From Lachnospiraceae bacterium (GTDB taxonomy: Bacteria > Bacillota > Clostridia > Lachnospirales > Lachnospiraceae): DNA of 5,455 bases. The stretch covers positions 1 to 5,455 of the forward strand of contig JAJQCU010000102.1 of NCBI GenBank assembly GCA_021202575.1. The letters run 5' to 3'. This document shows positions 1 through 5,455 of the stretch, in pieces (positions within the stretch are counted from its first letter, which is position 1; each line of letters begins with the position of its first letter). Under the pieces are notes generated by a model. The model ran no database searches. It worked only from the letters and a program-made list of their open reading frames with translations, and had not been told where the DNA came from. The translations under genes were made by a program, and so were the position numbers.

Positions 1-1
1 G

Positions 2-304
2 ACCGAGCTTGTGAATTCCGTATATAACTTTACCGTAAAAGCCTCCTCCGTGATCGGAACAGCGCTTCCTGGCATATTGCTGGCGGTCGTGGGCTACAGC
101 GTGGATGAACAGACGGGAGCTTACGTCGGAGAATTGTCCAACCTTCCCAAAATGATAAACGGGCTTGCCATTCTGCTTGGTCCGGTGCCGGCGCTGTGCG
201 CGATCATAGCTTTCCTGATTTATAAGCTTGGCTACAAAATGACGCCGGAGTACCGCGGGGAAATGCTGGCCGCGCTGGAGGAAAGACATGCCGGTAAGGA
301 GTAA
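2..304 (+). CDS. GPH-family (MFS) sugar:cation symporter, C-terminal fragment
   Basis: This is the 3' end of a membrane transporter whose start lies left of the window; the frame is open from base 2 and ends at TAA 302-304, leaving 100 residues. Two hydrophobic segments are visible, at about visible residues 16-32 (IGTALPGILLAVVGY) and 54-74 (GLAILLGPVPALCAIIAFLIY). They are followed by a charged cytoplasmic tail (YKLGYKMTPEYRGEMLAALEERHAGKE). The VIGTALPGILLAVVGY block, the short loop, the 'INGL..LLGPVPALCAIIAFLIYKLGY' block and the final 'K.t.e.r.em...LeeR' tail match the last two helices of glycoside-pentoside-hexuronide:cation symporters (MelB/XynP/UidB type), as I know the family. The fragment carries no sugar-binding residues that would set specificity. 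A GTG at position 11 is in frame but is very unlikely to be the start, because the upstream codons continue the same protein. It lies 116 nt before the next gene in the same direction, so it probably supplies substrate to the enzymes that follow. Confidence 0.85.
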   Translation, partial: TELVNSVYNFTVKASSVIGTALPGILLAVVGYSVDEQTGAYVGELSNLPKMINGLAILLGPVPALCAIIAFLIYKLGYKMTPEYRGEMLAALEERHAGKE

Positions 305-309
305 GGTTG

Positions 310-322
310 TCGTTTAAAACGA
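310..322. promoter_or_regulatory. 13-nt perfect palindrome, possible operator
   Basis: TCGTTT and AAACGA flank a single central A, giving a perfect inverted repeat five bases after the transporter stop codon. It is AT-rich, has no loop that would make a stable RNA hairpin and no following T-run, so it is not a terminator. A protein-binding dyad upstream of the isomerase/reductase gene is possible. I recognise no specific regulator consensus in it, and short palindromes also arise by chance. Confidence 0.3.
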
Positions 323-344
323 AATATGATACAGCAATCCTGTT

Positions 345-359
345 CTGAAACCGTTTGAT
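345..359 (+). promoter_or_regulatory. cre-like site (CcpA catabolite control candidate)
   Basis: The 15-mer CTGAAACCGTTTGAT fits the loose Bacillus cre consensus WTGNAANCGNWNNCW at all but the first and fourteenth positions. Against the stricter TGWNANCGNTNWCA it has three mismatches, all at the right end. The core TGAAAC-C-GTTTGA (346-358) is itself a near palindrome with one mismatch. It ends five bases before the candidate -35 box, a position from which a bound repressor could interfere with transcription. Carbon catabolite control of a glycoside operon would be expected in a Firmicute, but the match is imperfect. Confidence 0.3.
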
Positions 360-363
360 GACA

Positions 364-392
364 TTGTGGAGAGTGAGCGCAGTTGCTACAAT
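364..392 (+). promoter_or_regulatory. Candidate sigma-A promoter with extended -10
   Basis: TTGTGG at 364-369 (three of six matches to TTGACA) is followed after exactly 17 nt by TACAAT at 387-392 (five of six matches to TATAAT). The bases TGC at 384-386 complete a TGn extended -10 element, which commonly offsets a weak -35. Transcription would start near 398-400, giving a leader of about 20 nt that contains the ribosome binding site of the isomerase/reductase gene. The -35 and -10 boxes also sit in an imperfect dyad (ATTGTGG at 363-369 and CTACAAT at 386-392). Read-through from the upstream transporter gene is possible as well, since no terminator is visible between them. Confidence 0.5.
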
Positions 393-407
393 AAGTGAAA
401 AAGATAC

Positions 408-413
408 GGAGGG
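408..413 (+). promoter_or_regulatory. Ribosome binding site that decides the start at 421
   Basis: GGAGGG lies seven bases before ATG 421, which is near-ideal Shine-Dalgarno spacing. The open frame extends upstream to a TTG at 355. That start would lie upstream of the proposed transcription start, has no comparable ribosome binding site, and would add a stretch that does not resemble a TIM-barrel N-terminus. ATG 421 is therefore preferred. Confidence 0.85.
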
Positions 414-420
414 AAAGTAT

Positions 421-2265
421 ATGAAGCTGTCATTGATGACATTCACGATGCTGAGAGACTGCCTGAAAAAATATATGGACGCGGACCTGCTCTGCAAAAA
501 CATAAAGGACTGCGGTCTGGATGAAGCGGACATGATGCAGATGGAATTTCAGCTTTACGGGAAAGAGAAGCTGCTGGCCGCCATGGAGAAGTACGGCGTC
601 CGCTGCGGCTGCCTGATTATGGGGGCGTCCTTTTATGCCAATCCGTCCGCGGTGGAAGAGGAAGTCAGAAAGGGGCTTGAGCTGGCCCGCGAGGCGGGGG
701 CGAAATACCTGATGGTGATTCCGGGAAACGGGGACGAGGCTGACAGGAAGGCATGCGCCAGGCTCACAAGGCAGGAGATCCTTGATCAGGCGGCGGTTCA
801 TTTCCGGAAGGCTGTGGAGCTGTCCGGAGAATACGGGATTCAGGTATGCTTTGAAAACACGCCTCACGCGTTTAAGCCGCTGGCTTCCATGGAGGACTGT
901 AGGACGCTGCTGGAGATGGCGCCCGGCCTGAAGCTGGTCTTTGACACCGCGAATTTCAGAGTGGCGGACAAGGGAAATGACGAATTGGCTTCCTATGAAG
1001 CCTTAAAGAAATGGATTGTCCGTTACCACTTAAAGGAAGTAAGAATCGACGAGTTTCAAAACGGAGAACCCTGCGTGGGAGGAAAAGCGATGCGGGCATC
1101 CTTTCCGGGAACCGGCGTCATTCCCCTGCAGGAGATCATCAGGGCAAGCCTGGGGGACGGCTTTGACGGTACCTTTGTCATAGAATATAGTGCTCCCTCG
1201 GATACCCATGCTTGCGGACACAGGGAAGCCATTGCGGCATATGTGGATATGCTCAGGGATATGGAAAGGGGAGAGCGGCCAAAGTGTCCGCAGGCTGTCT
1301 TCCCGGGACTTAAACGCCCGGTTTCCAGGCTGTTTTTCGGGACGGCCACCCTGCCCATGGCAATGGAAGCCAACGCCATGCTGCTTTTAGACTACGCGTC
1401 CGCGAGCGGGATCAACGCTTTCGACTGCGCCAGAGGATACGGCAGGGCGGAAGCTGTACTCGGCCAGTGGATGCAGGAGAGGAAAAACCGCCGGGAGGTG
1501 GTCATCCTCACAAAATGCGGGAACGTAGGCGCGAACGGGAAAGTGGCTGTGAACCGGGAGGTGATAGAGAGGGAGCTGGAAGAGAGCCTGCAAAACCTTC
1601 AGACAGACTATATCGACATTTTCCTGCTGCACAGGGATGACCCGGACACTCCCATAGCGGAAATCCTGGAAACCCTGAACCGGGTCAAAAAAGAAGGAAA
1701 GGTCATCGTTTTCGGCGTCTCCAACTGGAGCCATGAGCGGATCCGGGAGGCAAACGCGTATGCCAGGGAGAACGGACTGGAGGGCTTTCGGGTATCCAGC
1801 CCCAATTACGGGCTGGCAAGGCAGGTGGCGGATCCCTGGGGAGGAGGCTGCGTGTCCGTCTCGGGGCCGGAGGGGAGAAGCGCGCGGGAATGGTACGCAA
1901 AGGAACAGCTTCCCCTGATTGCCTATTCCAGCCTGGGAAGGGGATTCTTCAGCGGCCGTTTTAAAAGCTATGATTATGAAGGGGCGAAAAAGGTACTGGA
2001 TCCCTTTGCTCAAAAGGGGTATCTGTCAGAGGACAATATGGCAAGGATTCACGCATTGGAGCAATATGCGGAGGAAAAGAATGTAACGGTGGCGCAGGCC
2101 GCCCTGCAGTTTGTCCTGAGCAGCCCCATGAATGTCTTCGCCGTGGCCAGCATGTCGGCGCCGAAACGTATCCGGGAGAACGTGAAGGCAGCGCAGACGC
2201 CAATGGATGAGGAGGACTGGAGCCGGCTGGATCTGATTGGACAGAATGATCAGCCTGAATTCTGA
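421..2265 (+). CDS. Fused sugar-phosphate isomerase/epimerase-type TIM barrel and aldo/keto reductase
   Basis: This 614-residue protein carries two complete enzymes in one frame. Residues about 1-285 are a xylose-isomerase-like TIM barrel (AP-endonuclease-2/IolE-like superfamily). The four expected metal ligands are visible: E145 in VCFENTPH, D175 in LVFDTANF, H203 in RYHLKEVR and E255 in FVIEYSAP. After a short linker rich in R, K and P (about 286-298), residues about 299-614 form an NAD(P)-dependent aldo/keto reductase with an intact catalytic tetrad: D335 and Y340 in FDCARGYG, K365 in ILTKCG and H404 in FLLHRDD. Cofactor-loop motifs are also present (IAYSSLGRGFFSG and the late SMSAPKRIRENVKAA). 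Each half is near its family's usual single-domain length, so neither looks decayed. No signal peptide or membrane segment is seen, so it should be cytoplasmic. The family assignment says the first half isomerises or epimerises a sugar or keto-sugar through a metal ion, and the second interconverts a carbonyl and an alcohol. That both act in sequence on one sugar is inference. GH2 follows after 17 nt, suggesting one operon. Confidence 0.9.
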   Translation: MKLSLMTFTMLRDCLKKYMDADLLCKNIKDCGLDEADMMQMEFQLYGKEKLLAAMEKYGVRCGCLIMGASFYANPSAVEEEVRKGLELAREAGAKYLMVIPGNGDEADRKACARLTRQEILDQAAVHFRKAVELSGEYGIQVCFENTPHAFKPLASMEDCRTLLEMAPGLKLVFDTANFRVADKGNDELASYEALKKWIVRYHLKEVRIDEFQNGEPCVGGKAMRASFPGTGVIPLQEIIRASLGDGFDGTFVIEYSAPSDTHACGHREAIAAYVDMLRDMERGERPKCPQAVFPGLKRPVSRLFFGTATLPMAMEANAMLLLDYASASGINAFDCARGYGRAEAVLGQWMQERKNRREVVILTKCGNVGANGKVAVNREVIERELEESLQNLQTDYIDIFLLHRDDPDTPIAEILETLNRVKKEGKVIVFGVSNWSHERIREANAYARENGLEGFRVSSPNYGLARQVADPWGGGCVSVSGPEGRSAREWYAKEQLPLIAYSSLGRGFFSGRFKSYDYEGAKKVLDPFAQKGYLSEDNMARIHALEQYAEEKNVTVAQAALQFVLSSPMNVFAVASMSAPKRIRENVKAAQTPMDEEDWSRLDLIGQNDQPEF

Positions 2266-2272
2266 GAGAAAC

Positions 2273-2278
2273 AGGAGG
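2273..2278 (+). promoter_or_regulatory. Ribosome binding site of the GH2 gene
   Basis: A perfect AGGAGG lies between the preceding stop (2263-2265) and ATG 2283. The spacing to the start is only four bases, shorter than the usual six to nine. The strong match may compensate, and the 17-nt intergenic distance would allow translational coupling to the upstream gene. Confidence 0.8.
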
Positions 2279-2282
2279 CAGT

Positions 2283-4730
2283 ATGTTAAAAATCGATTTT
2301 AATCATGACTGGAAGGTTGTAAAAGAGGGAAATCCATCGCAGGCGCATTCCGTGACCCTGCCCCATGACGCTATGATACATGAGGAGCGGGACCGCAGCG
2401 CTGTTACCGGCGCAGCGGGAGGATACTTCCCCGGAGGAAGCTATACTTACACAAAAGAATTCCAGGTTCCGAAGGAGGCGGCCGGGGAGAGCTGGTTTGT
2501 GGAGTTTGAGGGAGCTTATCTGGACAGCTATGTATATCTGAATCAGAGCTTTGTGATGTCAAATCACAGCGGAACCCGCGGATTTGAGGCAGATCTGACG
2601 CCTTATTTAAAACCGGGAGAAAAAAATACGCTGGAGGTAACAGTGAAAAATGACGCCCAGCCCAATTCCCGCTGGTACACAGGGAGCGGGCTGTACCGTC
2701 CGGTCTGGCTCTACAGGGGAGGCAGTGTGCGGATTGCCCTGGACGGGGTCAGGATCACCACTCCGGAAGCGGAGCCGGAGGTATCAAAGGTAACGGTAGC
2801 CGTATCCATAGAAAACAGACTGGAGGGGACTGACAGAGTACGGCTGCGGATAGTGCTGAAGGACAAAGAGGGGCAGACCGCCTGCACAGAGGATTGTCCG
2901 GTGACTCTGTTTCCCGGAGAGTCTCCTGTCATCACGCAGAGCCTTTATTTGCGGGACGCGAAGCTCTGGTCATTGGAAGAACCTTATCTGTATGCCTGCG
3001 AGGTAAGTATTCTCCGGGACGGTGTTTTACTTGACAGCTCCCGGGAGAGCTTCGGCATCCGGCATATTCAGATGGATCCTGTCAAAGGACTTCGGCTCAA
3101 CGGCAAAAGGGTGCTGCTTCGCGGCAGCTGCGTTCACGCGGACCATGGGATTCTGGGAGCCGCCGTTTACGCGGACGCGGAGGAAAGAAGAGTCATGCTC
3201 AGCAAAGGAGCCGGTTTTAACGCCCTGCGGATTGCTCACCAGAGTGCGTCCAGAGCGCTGCTGGAGGCCTGTGACAAACAGGGCATGCTGCTGATGGAGG
3301 AGAGCTTTGACCAGTGGCATGTTTCGAAGACGCCTCATGATTACTCACAGAGATTTGAACAGGAATGGGAGAAAGAGGTGGAGGCGATTGTGGCGAAGGA
3401 CTTCAATCACCCCTGTGTGTTTATGTATTCCATCGGAAATGAGATTCAGGAGACAGGAAGGCCTGACGGGATCCGCATGAGCCGGAGCCTTGTGGATAAA
3501 TTCCGCAGTCTGGATCCCACAAGATTTGTGACCAACGCGGTCAACGGAGGAATGATGACGACGGCGGACATGCTGGGGATCCTGGCGGACATCGGCGTCC
3601 TTTCGCCCAAACAGCTTGCCGCGGCGGCAGGGCAGGGAGAAGAGGCAAAACCGGCGGATATCAACGAGATCATGACCATTCTGGCGAAGTATATGGGAGA
3701 CATTGTGGGGCACAGGTCTGTCACAGAGCGGCTGGAGGAACCGTTCTCTCATCTGGACGCATGCGGTTATAACTACATGCAGGCCCGCTATCAGAAGGAT
3801 ATGGAGGAGCATCCCAACCGGATCATTTTCGGCTCCGAGACCAATCCACCCAAAATCAATCTGTTGTGGCCTTATACGGAGGAGAATCCTGCCTGTATCG
3901 GGGATTTCACCTGGACGGGGTGGGATTACATCGGAGAGTCCGGTATCGGTATCACCAGATACAATGAGCGAAAGGCCTTTGGGGAGGACTATCCGGTGTA
4001 TCTGGCCTATTGCGGGGATATGGATATCACAGGATATCGGATGCCTGTCAGCTACTACCGGGAAATTGTATATGGGCTGCGGAAGGCCCCATATCTTTCC
4101 GTGGAAAATCCGGTTCACTTCGGGGATGAGGCGTTCAATTCTCCCTGGGCAATCCCGGAGACATTGGAGAACTGGACCTGGCCGGGATGGGAGAATTCTC
4201 CTGTGAAGGTGACGGTTTTCTCTGAAAGCCGGGAGGTGGCCCTGTTCTGCAATGGAAAGGAAGTGGGCAGAGCGCCCTGCGGAAAAGAGCATGCTTATAA
4301 AGCAGTGCTTAAGACGGTATATGTACCGGGAGAACTATGTGCGGTCGGCTATACGGACGGGAAGGAGGACGGGCGTTTTGCCATTCTCACTGCAAAACAG
4401 GAGACCGAAATCCGCGTGGATGTAACTAGGACGGAGCTCGCGGCGGACGGAAGTAATCTTTCCTATGTTTCCATAGCCATTTCGGATGAAGCCGGAACGG
4501 TTCACTGCGAGAGGGAATGGAAGGCGGCGGTCAAAGCGGAAGGAGAAATCGAACTTATGGGCTTTGGAAGTGCGGATCCTTTCAGCCTGGAGAACTTCTA
4601 TGATACCAGCCGCACGACCTGGCACGGGAGAGCTCTGGCCGCGGTGCGCGGTACAGGCAGAGGCGTGGGAAGCCTGACCATATCCGCGGAGGGATGTGAA
4701 GATGTTATTCTGAATTTTCAGGTGATATGA
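2283..4730 (+). CDS. Family 2 glycoside hydrolase (beta-galactosidase-like), cytoplasmic
   Basis: This 815-residue protein is a complete GH2 retaining beta-glycosidase. An N-terminal jelly-roll sugar-binding domain (about 1-145) ends in the signature NSRWYTGSGLYRPVWL at 128-143. A beta-sandwich follows to about 258 and ends in FGIRHIQ. The catalytic TIM barrel spans about 265-620, with LNGKRVLLRG and HADHG (H285, H288). The acid/base is E387 in SIGNEIQ, the nucleophile E519 in FGSETNP, and WTGWDY lies at 544-549. Residues about 631-700 (from WTWPGW) resemble DUF4982, and about 704-815 form a C-terminal Ig-like domain typical of longer Firmicute GH2 enzymes. There is no signal peptide, so it acts on imported substrate. 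Beta-glucuronidases carry NxK after the WNFADF-like segment; here that place reads CGDMD (577-581), arguing against glucuronides. A helical stretch of about 65 residues (about 424-488) is inserted in the barrel between the acid/base and the nucleophile. Beta-galactosidase is the best guess, but the substrate is not determined. Confidence 0.93.
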   Translation: MLKIDFNHDWKVVKEGNPSQAHSVTLPHDAMIHEERDRSAVTGAAGGYFPGGSYTYTKEFQVPKEAAGESWFVEFEGAYLDSYVYLNQSFVMSNHSGTRGFEADLTPYLKPGEKNTLEVTVKNDAQPNSRWYTGSGLYRPVWLYRGGSVRIALDGVRITTPEAEPEVSKVTVAVSIENRLEGTDRVRLRIVLKDKEGQTACTEDCPVTLFPGESPVITQSLYLRDAKLWSLEEPYLYACEVSILRDGVLLDSSRESFGIRHIQMDPVKGLRLNGKRVLLRGSCVHADHGILGAAVYADAEERRVMLSKGAGFNALRIAHQSASRALLEACDKQGMLLMEESFDQWHVSKTPHDYSQRFEQEWEKEVEAIVAKDFNHPCVFMYSIGNEIQETGRPDGIRMSRSLVDKFRSLDPTRFVTNAVNGGMMTTADMLGILADIGVLSPKQLAAAAGQGEEAKPADINEIMTILAKYMGDIVGHRSVTERLEEPFSHLDACGYNYMQARYQKDMEEHPNRIIFGSETNPPKINLLWPYTEENPACIGDFTWTGWDYIGESGIGITRYNERKAFGEDYPVYLAYCGDMDITGYRMPVSYYREIVYGLRKAPYLSVENPVHFGDEAFNSPWAIPETLENWTWPGWENSPVKVTVFSESREVALFCNGKEVGRAPCGKEHAYKAVLKTVYVPGELCAVGYTDGKEDGRFAILTAKQETEIRVDVTRTELAADGSNLSYVSIAISDEAGTVHCEREWKAAVKAEGEIELMGFGSADPFSLENFYDTSRTTWHGRALAAVRGTGRGVGSLTISAEGCEDVILNFQVI

Positions 4731-4751
4731 AAAACGGTGAACCGACAATGA

Positions 4752-5455
4752 TCAGCATGTCTCCCTGTACTGGACAGGCGTAACATGATAGTATGCCTCA
4801 AATAATTTATAAAAGTGTGTCCGATTGCTGAATTTCAGTTCAGCAGCGATATCGGATACACTTTTTTGCGTCTCCTTAAGAAGCCTGGCCGCATATTCCA
4901 TGGTAAAGCTCATGCTATAGTCAAACAGGCTCAGGCCCGTGTATTTTTTTACGATCTTGCCCAGGTAGGTACCGTTATAATTCAGGATCCGGGCCAGCTC
5001 CTTATTCGTGATACGGCCATGGCGTTCATATAACAGCTGGTCTATACGGGCAAACAGGACAGACTGTATATTGCTTTTCGCGGTAACATGCATGAAATGA
5101 TAGTACTCAGGATTGCACAGAATATCGATCAGCTGGAAAAAGAGATCCTGAAGCCTTAAGGTCGCGCCATAATAAGGATTCAGCATGGTAGATATCATTT
5201 TTTCAAAGATATCATGCACCATGAGCTTTTGCTCCTGTTCTGTGATACGCGGGATAAAATCCAGGAAATCCTTGCAGTCCGGGTGGTCAGGCTCCATATT
5301 GTGCTCCAGGAAATGGAAAATCTGATTTTCAAAATGCTCCTGCTCTATGGTAAAGAGCATTTCGCTGCCATGGTTTGTCAGGGCGGATACAAATTCGGAA
5401 GTGACAGAGAAAAAAATGCATACGAAATCTGTGGAAAGCTCCTCTGTGTGCATGG
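4752..5455 (-). CDS. AraC-family transcriptional regulator, N-terminus cut by the window edge
   Basis: The frame is read right to left and ends at a TGA (4752-4754 on the plus strand). It is open to the window edge, giving 233 visible residues. Visible residues about 148-233 are an AraC-type double helix-turn-helix. The first motif is ITNKELARILNYNGTYLGKIVKKYTG. The second is SVSDIAAELKFSNRTHFYKLF, followed by the family's hallmark ending YHVTPVQYRE. The preceding residues are mostly helical, and the left end (VCIFFSV) looks like the tail of a sugar-sensing cupin domain. Full-length relatives are usually about 280-300 residues, so the ATG at 5453-5451 is probably internal and the true start lies outside. 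The gene converges on GH2 with 21 nt between the two stop codons. It most likely activates the neighbouring transport and glycosidase genes in response to the sugar. Local GC is lower (about 42-47% in three counted 60-nt lines, against 55-65% in two counted lines of the enzyme genes). Confidence 0.9.
   Translation of the reverse strand, partial: MHTEELSTDFVCIFFSVTSEFVSALTNHGSEMLFTIEQEHFENQIFHFLEHNMEPDHPDCKDFLDFIPRITEQEQKLMVHDIFEKMISTMLNPYYGATLRLQDLFFQLIDILCNPEYYHFMHVTAKSNIQSVLFARIDQLLYERHGRITNKELARILNYNGTYLGKIVKKYTGLSLFDYSMSFTMEYAARLLKETQKSVSDIAAELKFSNRTHFYKLFEAYYHVTPVQYRETC
4811..4867 (+). terminator. Intrinsic terminator-like hairpin inside the convergent regulator gene
   Basis: Bases 4811-4825 pair with 4851-4865, and 4826-4832 (TGCTGAA) with 4839-4845 (TTCAGCA). 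This makes 22 pairs around a six-base loop (4833-4838), broken by one five-base bulge (GCGAT, 4846-4850). In plus-strand RNA all pairs form, with a single G-U wobble at 4819/4857. The stem runs into six T residues (4862-4867), the first four of which pair with AAAA at 4811-4814, as in many bidirectional terminators. It starts 80 nt after the GH2 stop codon, where an operon terminator is expected. In minus-strand RNA the wobble becomes a C-A mismatch and the tail has only four U residues, so the structure favours plus-strand termination. It lies entirely within AraC codons for visible residues 197-215. Confidence 0.72.

Noticed and set aside
307..330. TTGTCG and TATGAT as a promoter in the leader
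   Set aside because: The spacer is only 12 nt, too short for a sigma-A promoter. The 364-392 pair has the correct 17-nt spacing.
331..343. ACAG-CAATC-CTGT hairpin after the transporter gene as a terminator
   Set aside because: The stem is four base pairs, not GC-rich, and lacks a T-run.
355..420. TTG-initiated 22-residue N-terminal extension of the fusion protein
   Set aside because: It overlaps the candidate promoter, has no good ribosome binding site, and its residues (MMTLWRVSAVATISEKDTEG) do not resemble the start of a TIM barrel. ATG 421 has an ideally spaced GGAGGG.
1261..1263. Internal ATG at 1261 as a possible separate start for the aldo/keto reductase half
   Set aside because: The AGGG upstream (1255-1258) is only two bases from the ATG, too close for normal initiation, and the frame is continuous with the upstream domain.
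1387..2013. Minus-strand open frame of 208 codons antisense to the reductase domain
   Set aside because: No recognisable motifs and low-complexity shadow-like composition, and it lies over a reductase domain with an intact catalytic tetrad.
3345..4292. Long minus-strand open frame of 315 codons antisense to GH2
   Set aside because: Its translation has no recognisable domain and an arginine-, histidine- and proline-rich composition typical of antisense shadows. GH2 on the plus strand is well supported through this whole stretch.
4734..4745. CGGT-GA-ACCG inverted repeat in the gap between GH2 and AraC as the operon terminator
   Set aside because: A four-base stem with a two-base loop cannot form a stable hairpin, and no T-run follows.
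4756..4787. Two-part hairpin (CATGT/ACATG outside CCTGT/ACAGG) just past the GH2 stop
   Set aside because: Each stem is only five pairs with unpaired bases between them, and no T-run follows. It is weaker than the 4811-4867 structure and may be chance.

Overview
The window reads as a compact carbohydrate-utilisation locus from a low-to-mid GC Firmicute. My best guess is a gut clostridium of the Lachnospiraceae type. That guess rests on strong AGGAGG-type ribosome binding sites, a cation-coupled GPH-family sugar transporter, a cytoplasmic GH2 glycosidase without a signal peptide, an AraC-type regulator, and tightly packed genes. No rRNA or other taxonomic marker is present, so the assignment is inference.

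Layout: (1) positions 2-304 hold the last 100 codons of a GPH/MFS sugar transporter that begins outside the window. (2) Positions 305-420 are a 116-nt leader with two 13-nt palindromes (one resembling a CcpA cre site), an extended -10 promoter candidate and a strong ribosome binding site. (3) Positions 421-2265 encode a 614-residue two-domain protein, a sugar-phosphate isomerase/epimerase-type TIM barrel joined in frame to a complete aldo/keto reductase. (4) After 17 nt, positions 2283-4730 encode an 815-residue family 2 glycoside hydrolase with both catalytic glutamates. (5) After 21 nt, an AraC-family regulator lies convergently on the minus strand (4752 to the right edge) with its N-terminus cut off by the window end.

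Inferred working model: the transporter imports a glycoside, GH2 hydrolyses it in the cytoplasm, the isomerase/reductase fusion rearranges and reduces or oxidises the released sugar (or modifies the glycoside before cleavage), and the AraC protein senses the sugar. The substrate cannot be read from the sequence. GH2 lacks the NxK motif of beta-glucuronidases, so a neutral glycoside is more likely than a glucuronide.

The two observations most worth a second look are the isomerase-reductase fusion, and a large hairpin with a six-T tail at 4811-4867. The hairpin has the form of an intrinsic terminator for the plus-strand operon, yet lies wholly inside the part of the convergent AraC gene that encodes its second DNA-binding helix-turn-helix.
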